Shown here piece after piece: positions 14,568 through 25,400 of a DNA stretch of 64,000 nt. Numbering within the stretch: the stretch's first letter is position 1; each line of letters begins with the position of its first letter. The translations under genes were made by a program, and so were the position numbers. The notes under the pieces were generated by a model. The model saw nothing but the letters and a program-made list of their open reading frames with translations. It was not told the origin of the DNA and made no database searches. The DNA lies in the NCBI GenBank assembly GCA_030745875.1, contig JASLNT010000081.1, positions 1-64,000 of the forward strand, read 5' to 3'. This DNA comes from Phycisphaerae bacterium (GTDB lineage: Bacteria; Planctomycetota; Phycisphaerae; SM23-33).

Positions 14568-17500
14568 TCAATGTCGCATAAGAAACTCCGGGCTGTTGAT
14601 TAACGCCCAGGCAAGATCGACCCAGACGTCGCGCCCTTTCGTCACTCCGTTCTTGGCGTGTTCCTCTGCAGCCTTTACGTCGGCGTCGGTCGGAAGCCGC
14701 GAGAGGATTGTCAGGTAGAGTTTCTCGGCGATTTCATTCGGTTTACCGCCTGAGGATAGTATCTCCGCCAGCTTCGGACCGCGCTGAAGCTTGCTCTGTA
14801 TTGTGACCGAATTCAGCATATGCAGCCACTGGGTCGAGGCCAGTTGGCTGACGCGCTCATTTTCCATCCCTGTGGCCCGCGCGGAACGTCCGAACAACGT
14901 CAGGAACGAACTGGTGACGCTGCCGTCGGCTAGCGCAACGGCGGACATTCGCTTGGGAATATAAGTAAAAGGCTCCGGAACAGCGCTGGTGTACAGGTCC
15001 GAACTGCCGGTAATTTCGTTCAGCGCATCGATCAACACCTCGGCCTCCACTCGCCGCAACCGGTAGCTGGCGAAGTTGGCTGTCGCTTCGGGCTTCTTAG
15101 ACCTGGGGATCGAAGAGAACTGGTACGCGGTTGAGGTCAGGATCAATCGCTTCAGATGCTTCATATCGTAGCCGCTTGACACCAGTTCCTTTTCCAGGTA
15201 GGCCAGGAGCTTCGGGTTGCTGGGCGGGTTGCCGTCGCGAATATCGTCCGGCTCGTGGATAATGCCTCGTCCCATCACCCACGCCCAGGTGCGGTTGACG
15301 ATAGCTTTGGTAAACCATGGGTTCTTCGGCTGAATCAGCCAATCGGCAAACACGACGCGCGGATCTTGGTTCGGCTGAATCGTGGTCTTAGCGCCGTCCG
15401 GAAAGACCGCCGCCAGCGGACCGTTCTCGCTCAGCGGTTTGGCTAGCGCCTTCGGAATCCGGTTGGTGGCGGTCACCGACTTGGCGACAGCGTTCACTCC
15501 CGGGGCGATACTGCCCGGCACGGCGGTCGAGCGGAGGGGATCCCAGAAGATGATCTCCTCCTTCCACTCGCTGGTGGGCTTGTATCCGACCTGCGAGAAG
15601 AACACCGCCATTCCGGCGCTGCGGTCTTTCGGCCAGGCGTGGACCCGCGAGCCCATCAACGCCAATCCCACGGCTGAGGCAAGGCTCTCGGGAGTCTTAC
15701 TTTGGATAGCGCGGTAGAAGTTGACCGATCCAACGCGGAAATTGCTTCCGCTGGAGGTCAGCAGTTCCCGGGCGAATTGGTTGTACGGTTTATTTCGCGC
15801 GATCGACTCCCACACCCAGCGGTGGTAGGCCTGCGCCGCATTGGGCCAAACCTTAACGGGAAACTCCGCCTTGACTCTCAGGATATCACTCCATTTCATC
15901 GCCCAGTAATCGAAATGCTCGGATCGATTCAGGAGACGGTCGATCAGGGCGACGCGTTTCTTCTTGTCAACACTCTGAATGAACGCTTTGGCCTCTTTCG
16001 CCGACGGAAGCGTGCCGGTCAAGTCCAGATAGGCGCGACGGAGGAACACCGCGTCGGAGCAGAGGACCGGCTTGACGCCCAGCGTTTTCAACTTCGCAAA
16101 GATGAACTCATCAATCCGGTTCGCCGGTTTCGGCGGATCGGAGCTCTCCATAATGCTCGCCACGCGCCTGGCGGCGACCAACCGGTAGAGCGCCGCCTTG
16201 GCCTGTTCGGCGAGGGTGCGCTTATCGTCTGCGATGTTCCTGGCGGCCACGTACGCCGCACGCGTTTTTTCCGCTTGCACTTTCAACGGAGCGGCCACGG
16301 CTTCGGCGGATCTAGCGGCTTGTTCGTCCGCCACGTGTGTCTTTTTGGCGGCGGCGATTCGCTTCTTGAGGCCCGCCAGGCGTGCTTCGGCCGACTTCTT
16401 CCGCGTCTCTGCTCTGGCCAGTTTCTGCGAGGCGGAGTTGGCTTTGATCGCCGCTTGCTCCAGCGTCTTCTGCTTGGGCGCCAGAACGGCCTTGGCTGCA
16501 TTGGCCACTTTACGTTTGGCGGCGGCTTGCGCTGCGGTCCGCCTGCGCGCCGCATCGAGTTTGGCGAGTTCCCCCGCCGCCGCCTGAGCGGCCTGGTGTG
16601 CGGTTGTTGCTGCGGTGACCTTGGTTTTGGCGTTCGCAAGCGCCGCATCGGACGCTTTTTTTTGCGGCGCAACTTCAGCCAGCTTCTTTCCCGCCGCCGT
16701 AACCTGAGCCTGTGCGGTTTTTTGAGTCTGTTGACTCTGAGTCAGGGCGACTTTGGCTGCGTCGGAGGCTTTGCGCCAGGCGGCGGCTTCATCGGCGGCC
16801 TGTTTCTTCTCGGCGGGCGTCTTACCGGCATCCGCTGCGACTTGCTTGGTCCTGGCCGCAGCGTTCTGCGCGGATTGCTCGGCGGCCTGAGAAGCGGTGA
16901 CCGCCGCAGCCATCTGTTTTCCGGCGTTGGCCAGGGCGGTGTCGGCTAGTTTCTTTTGCGCAGAGGCGCTGTTTAGCTTCTGAGCGACCGCAGCAGCCTG
17001 GGTCTGCGCTTGCTGCTGGACTTTCCGTGCCTGCGCCAACGCCGCACCGGCCGCACCGGCCGCTTTGCGTTTGGCGGCCGCTTGGGCTGCAGCCTGTTTT
17101 TTTCCTTCGGCAACCTTCTCGAGTTCCCCGGCCGCCTTCTCAGCCGCCGCCGAAGCCGTAACGGCCGTGGCGACCTGCTTCTTGACGTTCGCCAGGGCGG
17201 CGTCGGCTAGTTTCTTCTGCGCCGTCGCCCGGCGCAGTTTCTGCGTCGCAACGTCGGACACGGTCTGCGAATCTCGCCGGGCCGCCTCCGCCCGGTCCAT
17301 TACCACCCTAGCCGCATCAGCCGCTTTGCGCTTCGCGACGGCGGCTGCGGCGGCCTGGAGCTTCTGCTCCTTCGACCTGCCGGCACGCGCGGCGATTGCC
17401 TTGGCGCTTGTCGTCGCCCTCTGGGCGGCCTGCTCGGCGGTTTGGGAAGCTGCAGCCGCCGCGGCCAGTTGTTTCCTGGCGCTGGCCAGCACCGCGTCGG

Positions 17501-18716
17501 CAGCCTTCTTCTGCGGCGCCGCTTCGGTTAGCATTTTGCCAGCCGCCGTCGCCTGAGCCTGCGCGGTTTTCTCGCGCTGTTGGGTTTGAGTCAGGGCGGC
17601 CTTGGCTGCGTCGGACGCTCTGCGCCAAGCGGCGGCTTCATCGGCGGCCTGTTTCTTCTCCGCGTCCGGTTTGCCGGTATTGGAGGCGAGTTGCTTGGCC
17701 CTGGCCGCGGCGCTCCGGGCGGCTTGCTCGGCAGCCTGAGAAGCCGTAACGGCGGCGGCCATCTGTTTTTTGGCGTTGGCTAGAGCGGCGTCGGCTGCTT
17801 TCTTTCGCACCGGGGCGGTAGTCAGTTTTTTGGAGGCCGCGGCGACACGAACCTGCGCTTGCTGCTCGCTCTGCTTTGCCTTGGTCAAGGCGGTTTTCGC
17901 CGCGTCGGCCGCCTTTCGCTTGGCGACAGCCTGGGTTGCGGCCTGTTGCTTCTGTTCCTGGGAAACCGCCTTAGCGTTGACCTCCGCAGCCAGCGCAGCC
18001 TGCTCAGCCGCCTTGTAAACAGTCGCAGCCGCAAGCGCTTTTTTCCTGACGCCCGCCAGGGCCGCATCGGCCGATTTCTTCCGCGTCTCAGCTTCGGCGA
18101 GATTCTTCGGCGCGGCGTTGACTTGTTTCTGCAGACTCTGCTCGCTCCGCCGTGCTCGGGTTAGAGCGGCTTTGGCGGTGTCCGCCGCTCTGCGCTTGGC
18201 GGCGGCTTGGGCGGCGGCTCTTTTGGCTTCGGTATCGAGCTTGTTGGCCGCGTCGAGAGCGACCTTCGCCGCGGCCTCAGCCTGCCGAGCCGCCTTCTCT
18301 GCAGCATCGTAAGCTTTCTGCAACGGGAGCGCGGCGGTTTTGGCGGCGGCTAGCGCTTTGTCCAGAGGGGGTTTGACTTTGGTCGCGGCGGCCAGGGCAT
18401 TGATGGCGGCGGGCAAGTTGATCTCGGCCTGCTTCAGTTCTTTTACGCCCGGCTCACCGGCCAGATTCTTCGCGTCAGTAGCCCGTTGTCGCTTCGCGTT
18501 GGCCGCTTTCCTCGCATTAGCGTACGAGGTGTCAGCCTTTTGCATGGCGACCCTTTTGGGGGCGACCGCGGCTCCGGCGGCGTTGGCTGCCTTCCGGGCC
18601 GCATCGTAGTGGGCCTTAGCCTTGACCTCCGGGCCTGGCTTGGGGTCCGCTCCGACCGATAACGAACCTGACAACGCCAGCATGAACACGACAAGTGCAA
18701 TCGCCTTTGTCTTCAT
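14568..18716 (-). CDS. DUF1549/DUF1553 protein with a giant repetitive Ala/Lys coiled coil, 1382 aa
   Basis: ATG 18716 is used; a GTG lies one codon earlier, and GAGGTGA upstream suits both. Residues 1-25 are a signal peptide. Residues about 30-850 are almost entirely Ala, Lys, Gln, Thr and Arg, organised in imperfect repeats of roughly 60-110 residues. Recurrent phrases are AAQAAAKRKAADAAKAAL, QKKAADAALANAKKQMAAAV and TASQAAEQAA. This predicts a very long coiled coil. From about residue 855 comes DUF1549 (RIDEFIFAKLKTLGVKP, FLRRAYLDLTGTLP), then DUF1553 at the C-terminus (KAIVNRTWAWVMGRGI, ASYRLRRVEAEVLIDALNEI). No CxxCH haem motif precedes DUF1549, unlike many family members. It is the first gene of a four-gene operon. 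The coiled coil may span or cross-link envelope layers. Confidence 0.85.
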   Translation of the reverse strand: MKTKAIALVVFMLALSGSLSVGADPKPGPEVKAKAHYDAARKAANAAGAAVAPKRVAMQKADTSYANARKAANAKRQRATDAKNLAGEPGVKELKQAEINLPAAINALAAATKVKPPLDKALAAAKTAALPLQKAYDAAEKAARQAEAAAKVALDAANKLDTEAKRAAAQAAAKRRAADTAKAALTRARRSEQSLQKQVNAAPKNLAEAETRKKSADAALAGVRKKALAAATVYKAAEQAALAAEVNAKAVSQEQKQQAATQAVAKRKAADAAKTALTKAKQSEQQAQVRVAAASKKLTTAPVRKKAADAALANAKKQMAAAVTASQAAEQAARSAAARAKQLASNTGKPDAEKKQAADEAAAWRRASDAAKAALTQTQQREKTAQAQATAAGKMLTEAAPQKKAADAVLASARKQLAAAAAASQTAEQAAQRATTSAKAIAARAGRSKEQKLQAAAAAVAKRKAADAARVVMDRAEAARRDSQTVSDVATQKLRRATAQKKLADAALANVKKQVATAVTASAAAEKAAGELEKVAEGKKQAAAQAAAKRKAAGAAGAALAQARKVQQQAQTQAAAVAQKLNSASAQKKLADTALANAGKQMAAAVTASQAAEQSAQNAAARTKQVAADAGKTPAEKKQAADEAAAWRKASDAAKVALTQSQQTQKTAQAQVTAAGKKLAEVAPQKKASDAALANAKTKVTAATTAHQAAQAAAGELAKLDAARRRTAAQAAAKRKVANAAKAVLAPKQKTLEQAAIKANSASQKLARAETRKKSAEARLAGLKKRIAAAKKTHVADEQAARSAEAVAAPLKVQAEKTRAAYVAARNIADDKRTLAEQAKAALYRLVAARRVASIMESSDPPKPANRIDEFIFAKLKTLGVKPVLCSDAVFLRRAYLDLTGTLPSAKEAKAFIQSVDKKKRVALIDRLLNRSEHFDYWAMKWSDILRVKAEFPVKVWPNAAQAYHRWVWESIARNKPYNQFARELLTSSGSNFRVGSVNFYRAIQSKTPESLASAVGLALMGSRVHAWPKDRSAGMAVFFSQVGYKPTSEWKEEIIFWDPLRSTAVPGSIAPGVNAVAKSVTATNRIPKALAKPLSENGPLAAVFPDGAKTTIQPNQDPRVVFADWLIQPKNPWFTKAIVNRTWAWVMGRGIIHEPDDIRDGNPPSNPKLLAYLEKELVSSGYDMKHLKRLILTSTAYQFSSIPRSKKPEATANFASYRLRRVEAEVLIDALNEITGSSDLYTSAVPEPFTYIPKRMSAVALADGSVTSSFLTLFGRSARATGMENERVSQLASTQWLHMLNSVTIQSKLQRGPKLAEILSSGGKPNEIAEKLYLTILSRLPTDADVKAAEEHAKNGVTKGRDVWVDLAWALINSPEFLMRH

Positions 18717-19036
18717 CACGAGTCACCTCAAACGTGGGCTGAGTTCGACATGGGCCTTCCGGTTCGCCCGGGAGACACATCGTCTTCCTGGAAACCAGCG
18801 CACATCATGCATAATGCGAATACGAATTCTCCGGCTTGGACTTCACCAAGCCGACTACGGGGCCCGTCACCACAATGCGCGGGATCATTGGCCCATGGAT
18901 CGCTTCCGAGACAGATCCCTCAAGTCTCGGCGGAACTGACAGATCTCGGCGGGTGAACACTCTCTGACTCCTCTCTGAAGTATTCTCATAACAACTAATC
19001 TATTCCGAGATCACTATACAGCGACCACATCATATT

Positions 19037-19065
19037 ATTATCGTTATCAGATTACCGCCTTGCAA
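19037..19065 (-). promoter_or_regulatory. Promoter candidate for the DUF1549-DUF1501-PPC-HzsA operon
   Basis: On the minus strand TTGCAA (19065-19060) and GATAAT (19042-19037) are separated by exactly 17 bases, close to the housekeeping sigma consensus, in an A/T-rich stretch. Transcription would start near 19030, giving a leader of about 315 bases. Confidence 0.5.
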
Positions 19066-19336
19066 CGGTTTGATCGACACTTTCCTGCGCCCGGGGGTCC
19101 GATTTCGACCCATTTTGCCGATTTCAGAATCGAGTCTATCTTAACAACAATCAGAATAAGTTCTTAGGCCTGTCTTTCGTGACTCCCTCAGGACCGAACG
19201 TTGCACCATTGAATCCTGGCGCACATATTGTAAGGTTGGTGAAAATCAAGCTTTAGGAACGGTGGGTGTGACGAACTTTCCCGAATGCGCGACCGACAAT
19301 TCCATCCGGCGGGGAACCGAAGCACCCCTCAAGCGT

Positions 19337-19365
19337 CTATACTTAGTACGTGTGAACCGTATAAT
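19337..19365 (+). promoter_or_regulatory. Promoter candidate for the alpha-2-macroglobulin gene
   Basis: A perfect -10 box TATAAT is at 19360-19365, 45 bases before ATG 19410. The matching -35 position (CTATAC) is poor, so an activator or alternative spacing may be needed. AAGGA lies at the expected ribosome-binding distance from the ATG. Confidence 0.4.
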
Positions 19366-19409
19366 GCGAATCACCCTCGCGGTGTTCGATCACTTTTAAG
19401 GAATGAACC

Positions 19410-22400
19410 ATGAAACGTTTAACGCAAATCGCCCTGTCGTTGACTATCGTTTTTGCGGCTGCTTCACCAATACTCGCCGCCGAGAACCCGGCGCGTAAGA
19501 AAGCCCAGAAGCTCTACAAGGACGGCAACTTCAAGGAAGCTTACGAGGCGTTCGCCAAGTTGGCGCTCAACATCAAAACCGATCACAAGGCCGTCGGCGG
19601 CGATCTCAACATGGCTGTCAGCGCCCTGCAGAGGCTCAACCGGCGCAACGAGACCGACGCCCTGCGAGAGAAGATCATCAAGGTCCACGCCAAGAACTGG
19701 CGTCTGCTGCATACGGCCGCCAATTCTTATCTGCACGACACGCACTATGGGTACATCATCAGCGGCGAGTACCATCGCGGGCATCATCGCGGCGGAGGGA
19801 AGTACGCAAACAGTTACGAACGCGACCGCGTACGGGCTCTGCAGCTTATGGTCCAGGCGATACCGCTGACCAAGAAGGACGGAGACCACGCGGCGGTCGG
19901 TGCGTTTTACATGGCGCTGGCTGACATGATGATGGGCAATCGCGGATACGCGGGCGCATGGCGTCTGCAGTACAAGACCGACATCTCCAAACTGCCCGAC
20001 TACGAGGTGGGTTACTACTACGGATACGGGCGACACGGCGGAGGGTCGCGCGGGGCTCCGGTCGACAAGAACGACGAGCCGATCTACCACAAGCGGCCGA
20101 AAACGTGGGACGCCGCAAAGTCCGACGGCCAGCGCTGGCGATGGGCGCTGCTTCAGGCGGTCGAGTTCTCACCGCCCCTTCGCGAGGCGGTGGACTACAA
20201 GTTCGCGTCATTCCTCAAGGCGCAGTTCGGTGTTGAGACCATGGGGCGATACGGACGATACTTCGGCAGCTGGCGCCAGCCGCGGCCGCGCGACGACGGT
20301 AAGAAAGACACTTCCGGAACGTACGAACTGCACACGCTCGGCGAAGATGAGACGATCGCCAAGCTTGCAATCGGCGTCCGCCGCTTCAAGCTGCCCGACG
20401 AGTACAATTATATTCTCATCTTCAAGAGACTGTCTAAGGGCAAGGGCAACTGGGCCCGCAACTCTATGTATCAGTTGTGCAGCATGTTCGAAAACCGCCG
20501 CCAATACCCCAAAGCCGCCAACTACTGGCGACAGAACATCGACCGTTTCGGCGATGACAGCAACAAGTCAAAAGCCAAACGTCTCAAACAGATCGTCGAC
20601 AACTGGGGCGTATTCGAACCGATCATGACCCAGCCTTCGGGCAAGGGCGCGACGGTTGAGTTCCGCTTCCGGAACGGAAAACAAGTTCACTTCGAAGCGC
20701 ACTCGATCAAGATCGAAAAGCTGCTGGCTGACGTCAAGGCCTACATTAAGTCCAACCCGCAGAAAGGCGGTTGGCGGGAAACGCAGATCAGCAATATCGG
20801 CTACCGCCTGATGAAAGGCGACGACAAGAAATACGTCGACAAGAAGGTCGCCGCCTGGGACCTCGACGTTAAACCCCGACCGGGGCACTTCGACAAACGC
20901 ATCACCGTCGCCACACCGCTTCAAAAGGCCGGAGCCTACCTGCTGACGGCCAGGATGGCTAACGGGAATCTCAGCAGGATCATCATCTGGGTCGCCGACA
21001 CCGCCATCGTCAAGAAACCGCTTAACGGTAAGACCTGGTACTACGTCGCCGACGCCGTCAGCGGCAAGCCGATCGCCAAGGCCAACGTCGAATTCTTCGG
21101 ATGGTATCGCAAATACGTCGGCAAGCGGGGCCAGCGCAAGTACGACACACAGACGAAGAACTTCTCGGAGTTCACCAGCGCCGACGGTCAGATCATTCTC
21201 GGCCCGCACCAGATGCCCAATAATTTCAGTTGGTTGGCGATCGCCCGCACGGATGCGGGGCGGATGGCGTTCCTGGGGTTCTCCAGAGTGTGGTACGGAA
21301 GGTACTACGACAGGGAGTACAACCAGCGAAAGACTTTCGTGATGACCGATCGCCCGGTCTACAGACCCAAACAAAAGGTCAATTTCAAATTCTGGATCAA
21401 CACCGCCAAATACGACATAGAAGGCAAAAGCGAATTCGCCGGACAAACCTTCCAGGTGAGAATCCACAATCCCAAGGGCGAGAAGCTCCTCGAAAAGTCC
21501 GTCAAGCTCGACGACTTCGGCGGAGCAGCCGGCGACTTGTCGCTCAAGGACGACGCTACGCTCGGGATGTACTCCATACAGATCCGCCAGGGCACGCGCT
21601 ACTACGGCGGCGGGAGGTTCCGCGTAGAGGAATACAAGAAACCGGAGTTCGAAGTCAAAATCGAAGCCCCCAAGGAACCCGTGCAGCTCGGTGAGAAGGT
21701 GACCGCCACCGTAGAAGCAAAGTACTACTTCGGCGCGCCGGTCACTGACGCAAAGGTCAAGTACAAGGTGATGCGCACCGAGCACTCGGCGTCGTGGTAT
21801 CCGTGGACCAGATGGGACTGGCTGTTCGACTCGGGCTATTGGTGGTACGGATACGATTACTCGTGGTATCCCGGATGGAAGCACTGGGGCTGCCGCAGAC
21901 CGATCTGGCCTTGGTGGGGATGGCGTCCCACGCCCCAACCGGAAGTTGTCGCAGAGAATGAAGTCCGGGTCGGCAAGGATGGGAAGATAAAGATCGCTAT
22001 CGACACGGCCTTGGCGAAGGCGATCCACGGGGATCGCGATCACAAATACAGCATCACCGCCGAGGTCACCGACAAGTCCCGCCGCACAATCGTCGGAACC
22101 GGGCAGATCCTGGTCAGCCGCAAACCGTTCAAGGTGTACGCATGGGTCGGGCAAGGGCACTATCGCGTCGGCGAGGTCGTCCAAGCCAGCTTCCAGGCGC
22201 GCAGACTTGACGCCAAGGGCGTAAAAGGCTCAGGCAGGCTCAAACTCATGAAGATATCCTATCCCAAGGGCAAACCTGTCGAGACGCAGGTTCAGCAGTG
22301 GAAGCTGGATACGGACGAAGACGGCAAGGCGAGCATCCAGATCAAGGCCGACACGCCCGGCCAGTATCGACTGAGCTACACCCTGACCGACGCGAAGAAA

Positions 22401-25400
22401 CACGCAATCGAGGGCGGTTACGTGTTCGTGATATGGGGCGCCGGCGACACCGGGGGCAATTACCGTTTCAACGATATCGAGCTGGTCGCCGACAAGCAGA
22501 CCTACCAGCCCGGCGAGAAGGTCAAGCTGCGCATAAACACCAGCCGCCGCGGCTCGACCGTACTGCTGTTCGTCCGTCCGAGCAACGGAGTGTATCTGGC
22601 TCCGAAGATCTTCCGCCTGAAAGGGCGAAGCGTCGGCGAGCAGGTGGAGGTAATCAAGAAGGACATGCCAAACTTCTTCGTCGAGGCGCTGACGGTGGCT
22701 GACGGCAAGGTGTTCCGCGAAGTCCGCCAGATCGTAGTCCCGCCGGAGAAACGCGTGCTCGACGTGAAGATATTCCCGTCGAAGAAGAAATACAAACCAG
22801 GCGAGAAAGCGAAGGTTAAGATCCAACTCATCGCCGCCAACGGAGAACCGTTCTCCGGATCGACCGTTCTTACGATGTACGACAAGGCGGTCGAGTACAT
22901 CTCCGGCGGATCGAACATCGCCAAGATCAAGGACTTCTTCTGGAAGTGGAAGAGGCATCACAACGCCAGGCACGAGACATCGCTCAGCAAAAGCGGGCGT
23001 AACCTGCTGAAGACGGGCGAAATCGGCATGGCTTTTCTGGGCGTCTTCGGGCGCAGCGTCGCCGACGAACCCGGTCCGGGCGGCGGCGGCAGAGGGCACG
23101 GAGGGGGAGGCATTGACGCTGTTGCAGACGCCGGCGGCGCGGAATTGGAGAACGGTCTCAAAGCCGCGGGGGCGGCGACGGGGTTCGGCGAGGGATCGGC
23201 TCGGCCCGCGGCGTCGATGGCGAAACGGAAAGGCGAGTCCAGACGCAGCCGCGCCAACGCTGACCAGAACGGCGGGCAGGGACCGGCGATGGTGGAACCG
23301 ACCGTTCGAACAAAATTCGCCGACACTGCGTTCTGGGCCTCTGCGCTGACCACGGGCAAGGACGGTTTCGCCGAGATCGAACTGACCATGCCCGAGAACC
23401 TGACGACCTGGAAAACAGTTGTCTGGGCGATGGGCTTCGGTACGCGCGTCGGCGAGGGATCCGTCGAGGTCGTAACCACCAAGAACCTTATCGTGCGCCT
23501 CCAGGCTCCGCGATTCTTCGTGCAGAAGGATGAAGTTGTCCTGTCGGCGAACGTGCACAACTATCTCAAGAAAGCCAAGAAAGTCGACGTGTCGCTGTTG
23601 ATGGCGGGCGGATGCATGGAGTTAATGAAAGGCCAGAAAGCCCTCCAGACAGTCGAGATCCCCGCAGGCGGTGAGAAACGCGTAAACTGGCGAGTCAGGA
23701 TAACGAAGGAAGGCGACGCCAAGATCACCATGAAGGCGCTGACCGACGAAGAATCAGATGCGATGGCGATGGACTTCCCAGTGTTCGTGCACGGTATGCT
23801 CAAGACCGACAGCTTCTCAGGCGTGATCCGCCCGAACAAGAAGAGCGGTAAGTTCGAGATAACCGTACCGAAACAGCGGCGCCCCGAGGAAAGTCGCCTG
23901 GAGATCCGCTACTCGCCAACCCTCGCCGGAGCCATGGTCGACGCCCTGCCGTACGTTGTCGAATACCCGTACGGATGCACCGAGCAAACGCTTAACCGGT
24001 TCCTCCCGACGGTTATCACCCAAAAGGTCCTCCAGAACATGGGTCTGGATCTCGACGAGATCAAGAAGAAGCGAACGAACCTGAACGCCCAGGAGATCGG
24101 CGACGACGTCAAACGCGCCGCCGACTGGAAGCGACTGGCTGGCAGGAAGCGATGGAACGGAAAGCAGTGGGTCAATCGCAACCCCGTATTCGATAAAGGC
24201 CAGGTCGATCGCATGGTCAAAGCCGGACTCCAGCGCCTGACGAACATGCAGAATTCCGACGGCGGATGGGGATGGTGGAGCGGATGGCGCGAACATTCTT
24301 ACCCGCACACAACCGCGGTGGTCGTCCACGGGCTGCAGATCGCCCGCGCAAACGACGTGGCGGTCGTACCGGGAGTGATCAAGAAGGGCGTCGAATGGCT
24401 CAAACGCTATCAGGCCAGGCAGCTCCAACTGCTGATTAACTTCGAAGAGAAGAAGAAAAACGCCCTCAAGAAGCAGTTCGCCGACAATCTCGACGCACTG
24501 GTCTACATGGTGCTCGTCGACGAGAAGGTCGACAACGTCGAAATGCGAAAGCGAATCTACCGCGACCGGAACCACATAAGCGTTTACGCAAAAGCGATGT
24601 TCGGGATATCCTGCCACAAGGTCGGCGACACCGAGAAGCGCGACATGTTGAAGCGCAACGTCGAGCAGTATCTCCAGCAGGACGACGAGAACCAGTCGGC
24701 CTGGCTGAAGCTGCCCAACGGCGGATGGTGGTGGCGGTGGTACGGCAGCGAGATGGAGGCCCACGCCTACTATCTCAAGCTGCTTTGCCTGACCGAACCC
24801 AAGAGCAAGAAGGCCTCGCGGTTGGTCAAGTACATCATTAACAACCGGCGCCACGCGACGTACTGGAACTCGACGCGCGACACGGCGTATGTGATCGAGG
24901 CCTTCGCCGATTACATAAAGGCCGCAGGCGAAGACAAGCCCGACATGACCGTGAGCATCGTCGTTGACGGCAAGAAGCACAAAACCGTCAAGATCAACAA
25001 GGACAATATCTTCAGCTTCGACAACAAGCTCGTGCTGCTGGGCAAGAAGGTCACGACCGGCAAGCACACTGTCGAGTTGAAGAAGGAAGGCAAGGGACCG
25101 CTGTACTTCAACGCGTATCTGACGAACTTCACGCTTGAAGACCACATCACCCGAGCCGGCCTGGAGATCAAAGTCAACCGCAAGTACTACAAGCTCGTAA
25201 AGGTCGACAAGAAGATAAAAGTCGAAGGCTCGCGAGGCCAGGCGGTCGACCAGAAGGTCGAGAAGTACGAGCGGAAGGAACTCAAGAATCTCGACACGCT
25301 CAAGAGCGGCGACCTGGTCGAGATCGAACTGACCATGGAGTCCAAGAACGATTACGAATACATAATGTTCGAGGACATGAAGGCCTCAGGCTTCGAGCCG

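Larger units (their letters stand above)
18717..19409. other. Long divergent intergenic region between two giant genes
   Basis: The 693 bases between the DUF1549/1553 gene (minus) and the alpha-2-macroglobulin gene (plus) hold no supported coding frame. The middle (about 18965-19160) is clearly richer in A and T than its surroundings. It contains a good minus-strand promoter candidate (19037-19065) and a plus-strand -10 box (19360-19365), described separately. About 315 bases between the minus promoter and ATG 18716 would form a long 5' leader. No riboswitch fold is recognised by eye. Confidence 0.6.

Noticed and set aside
12964..14718. 584-codon open frame on the plus strand
   Set aside because: It is antisense to the DUF1501 gene and runs into the next; the Gly/Phe-rich repeat in it is the mirror of the Lys/Ala stretch.
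20568..25145. Long minus-strand frames inside the macroglobulin gene
   Set aside because: Several frames of 440-540 codons are antisense to a gene with clear domains along its whole length.
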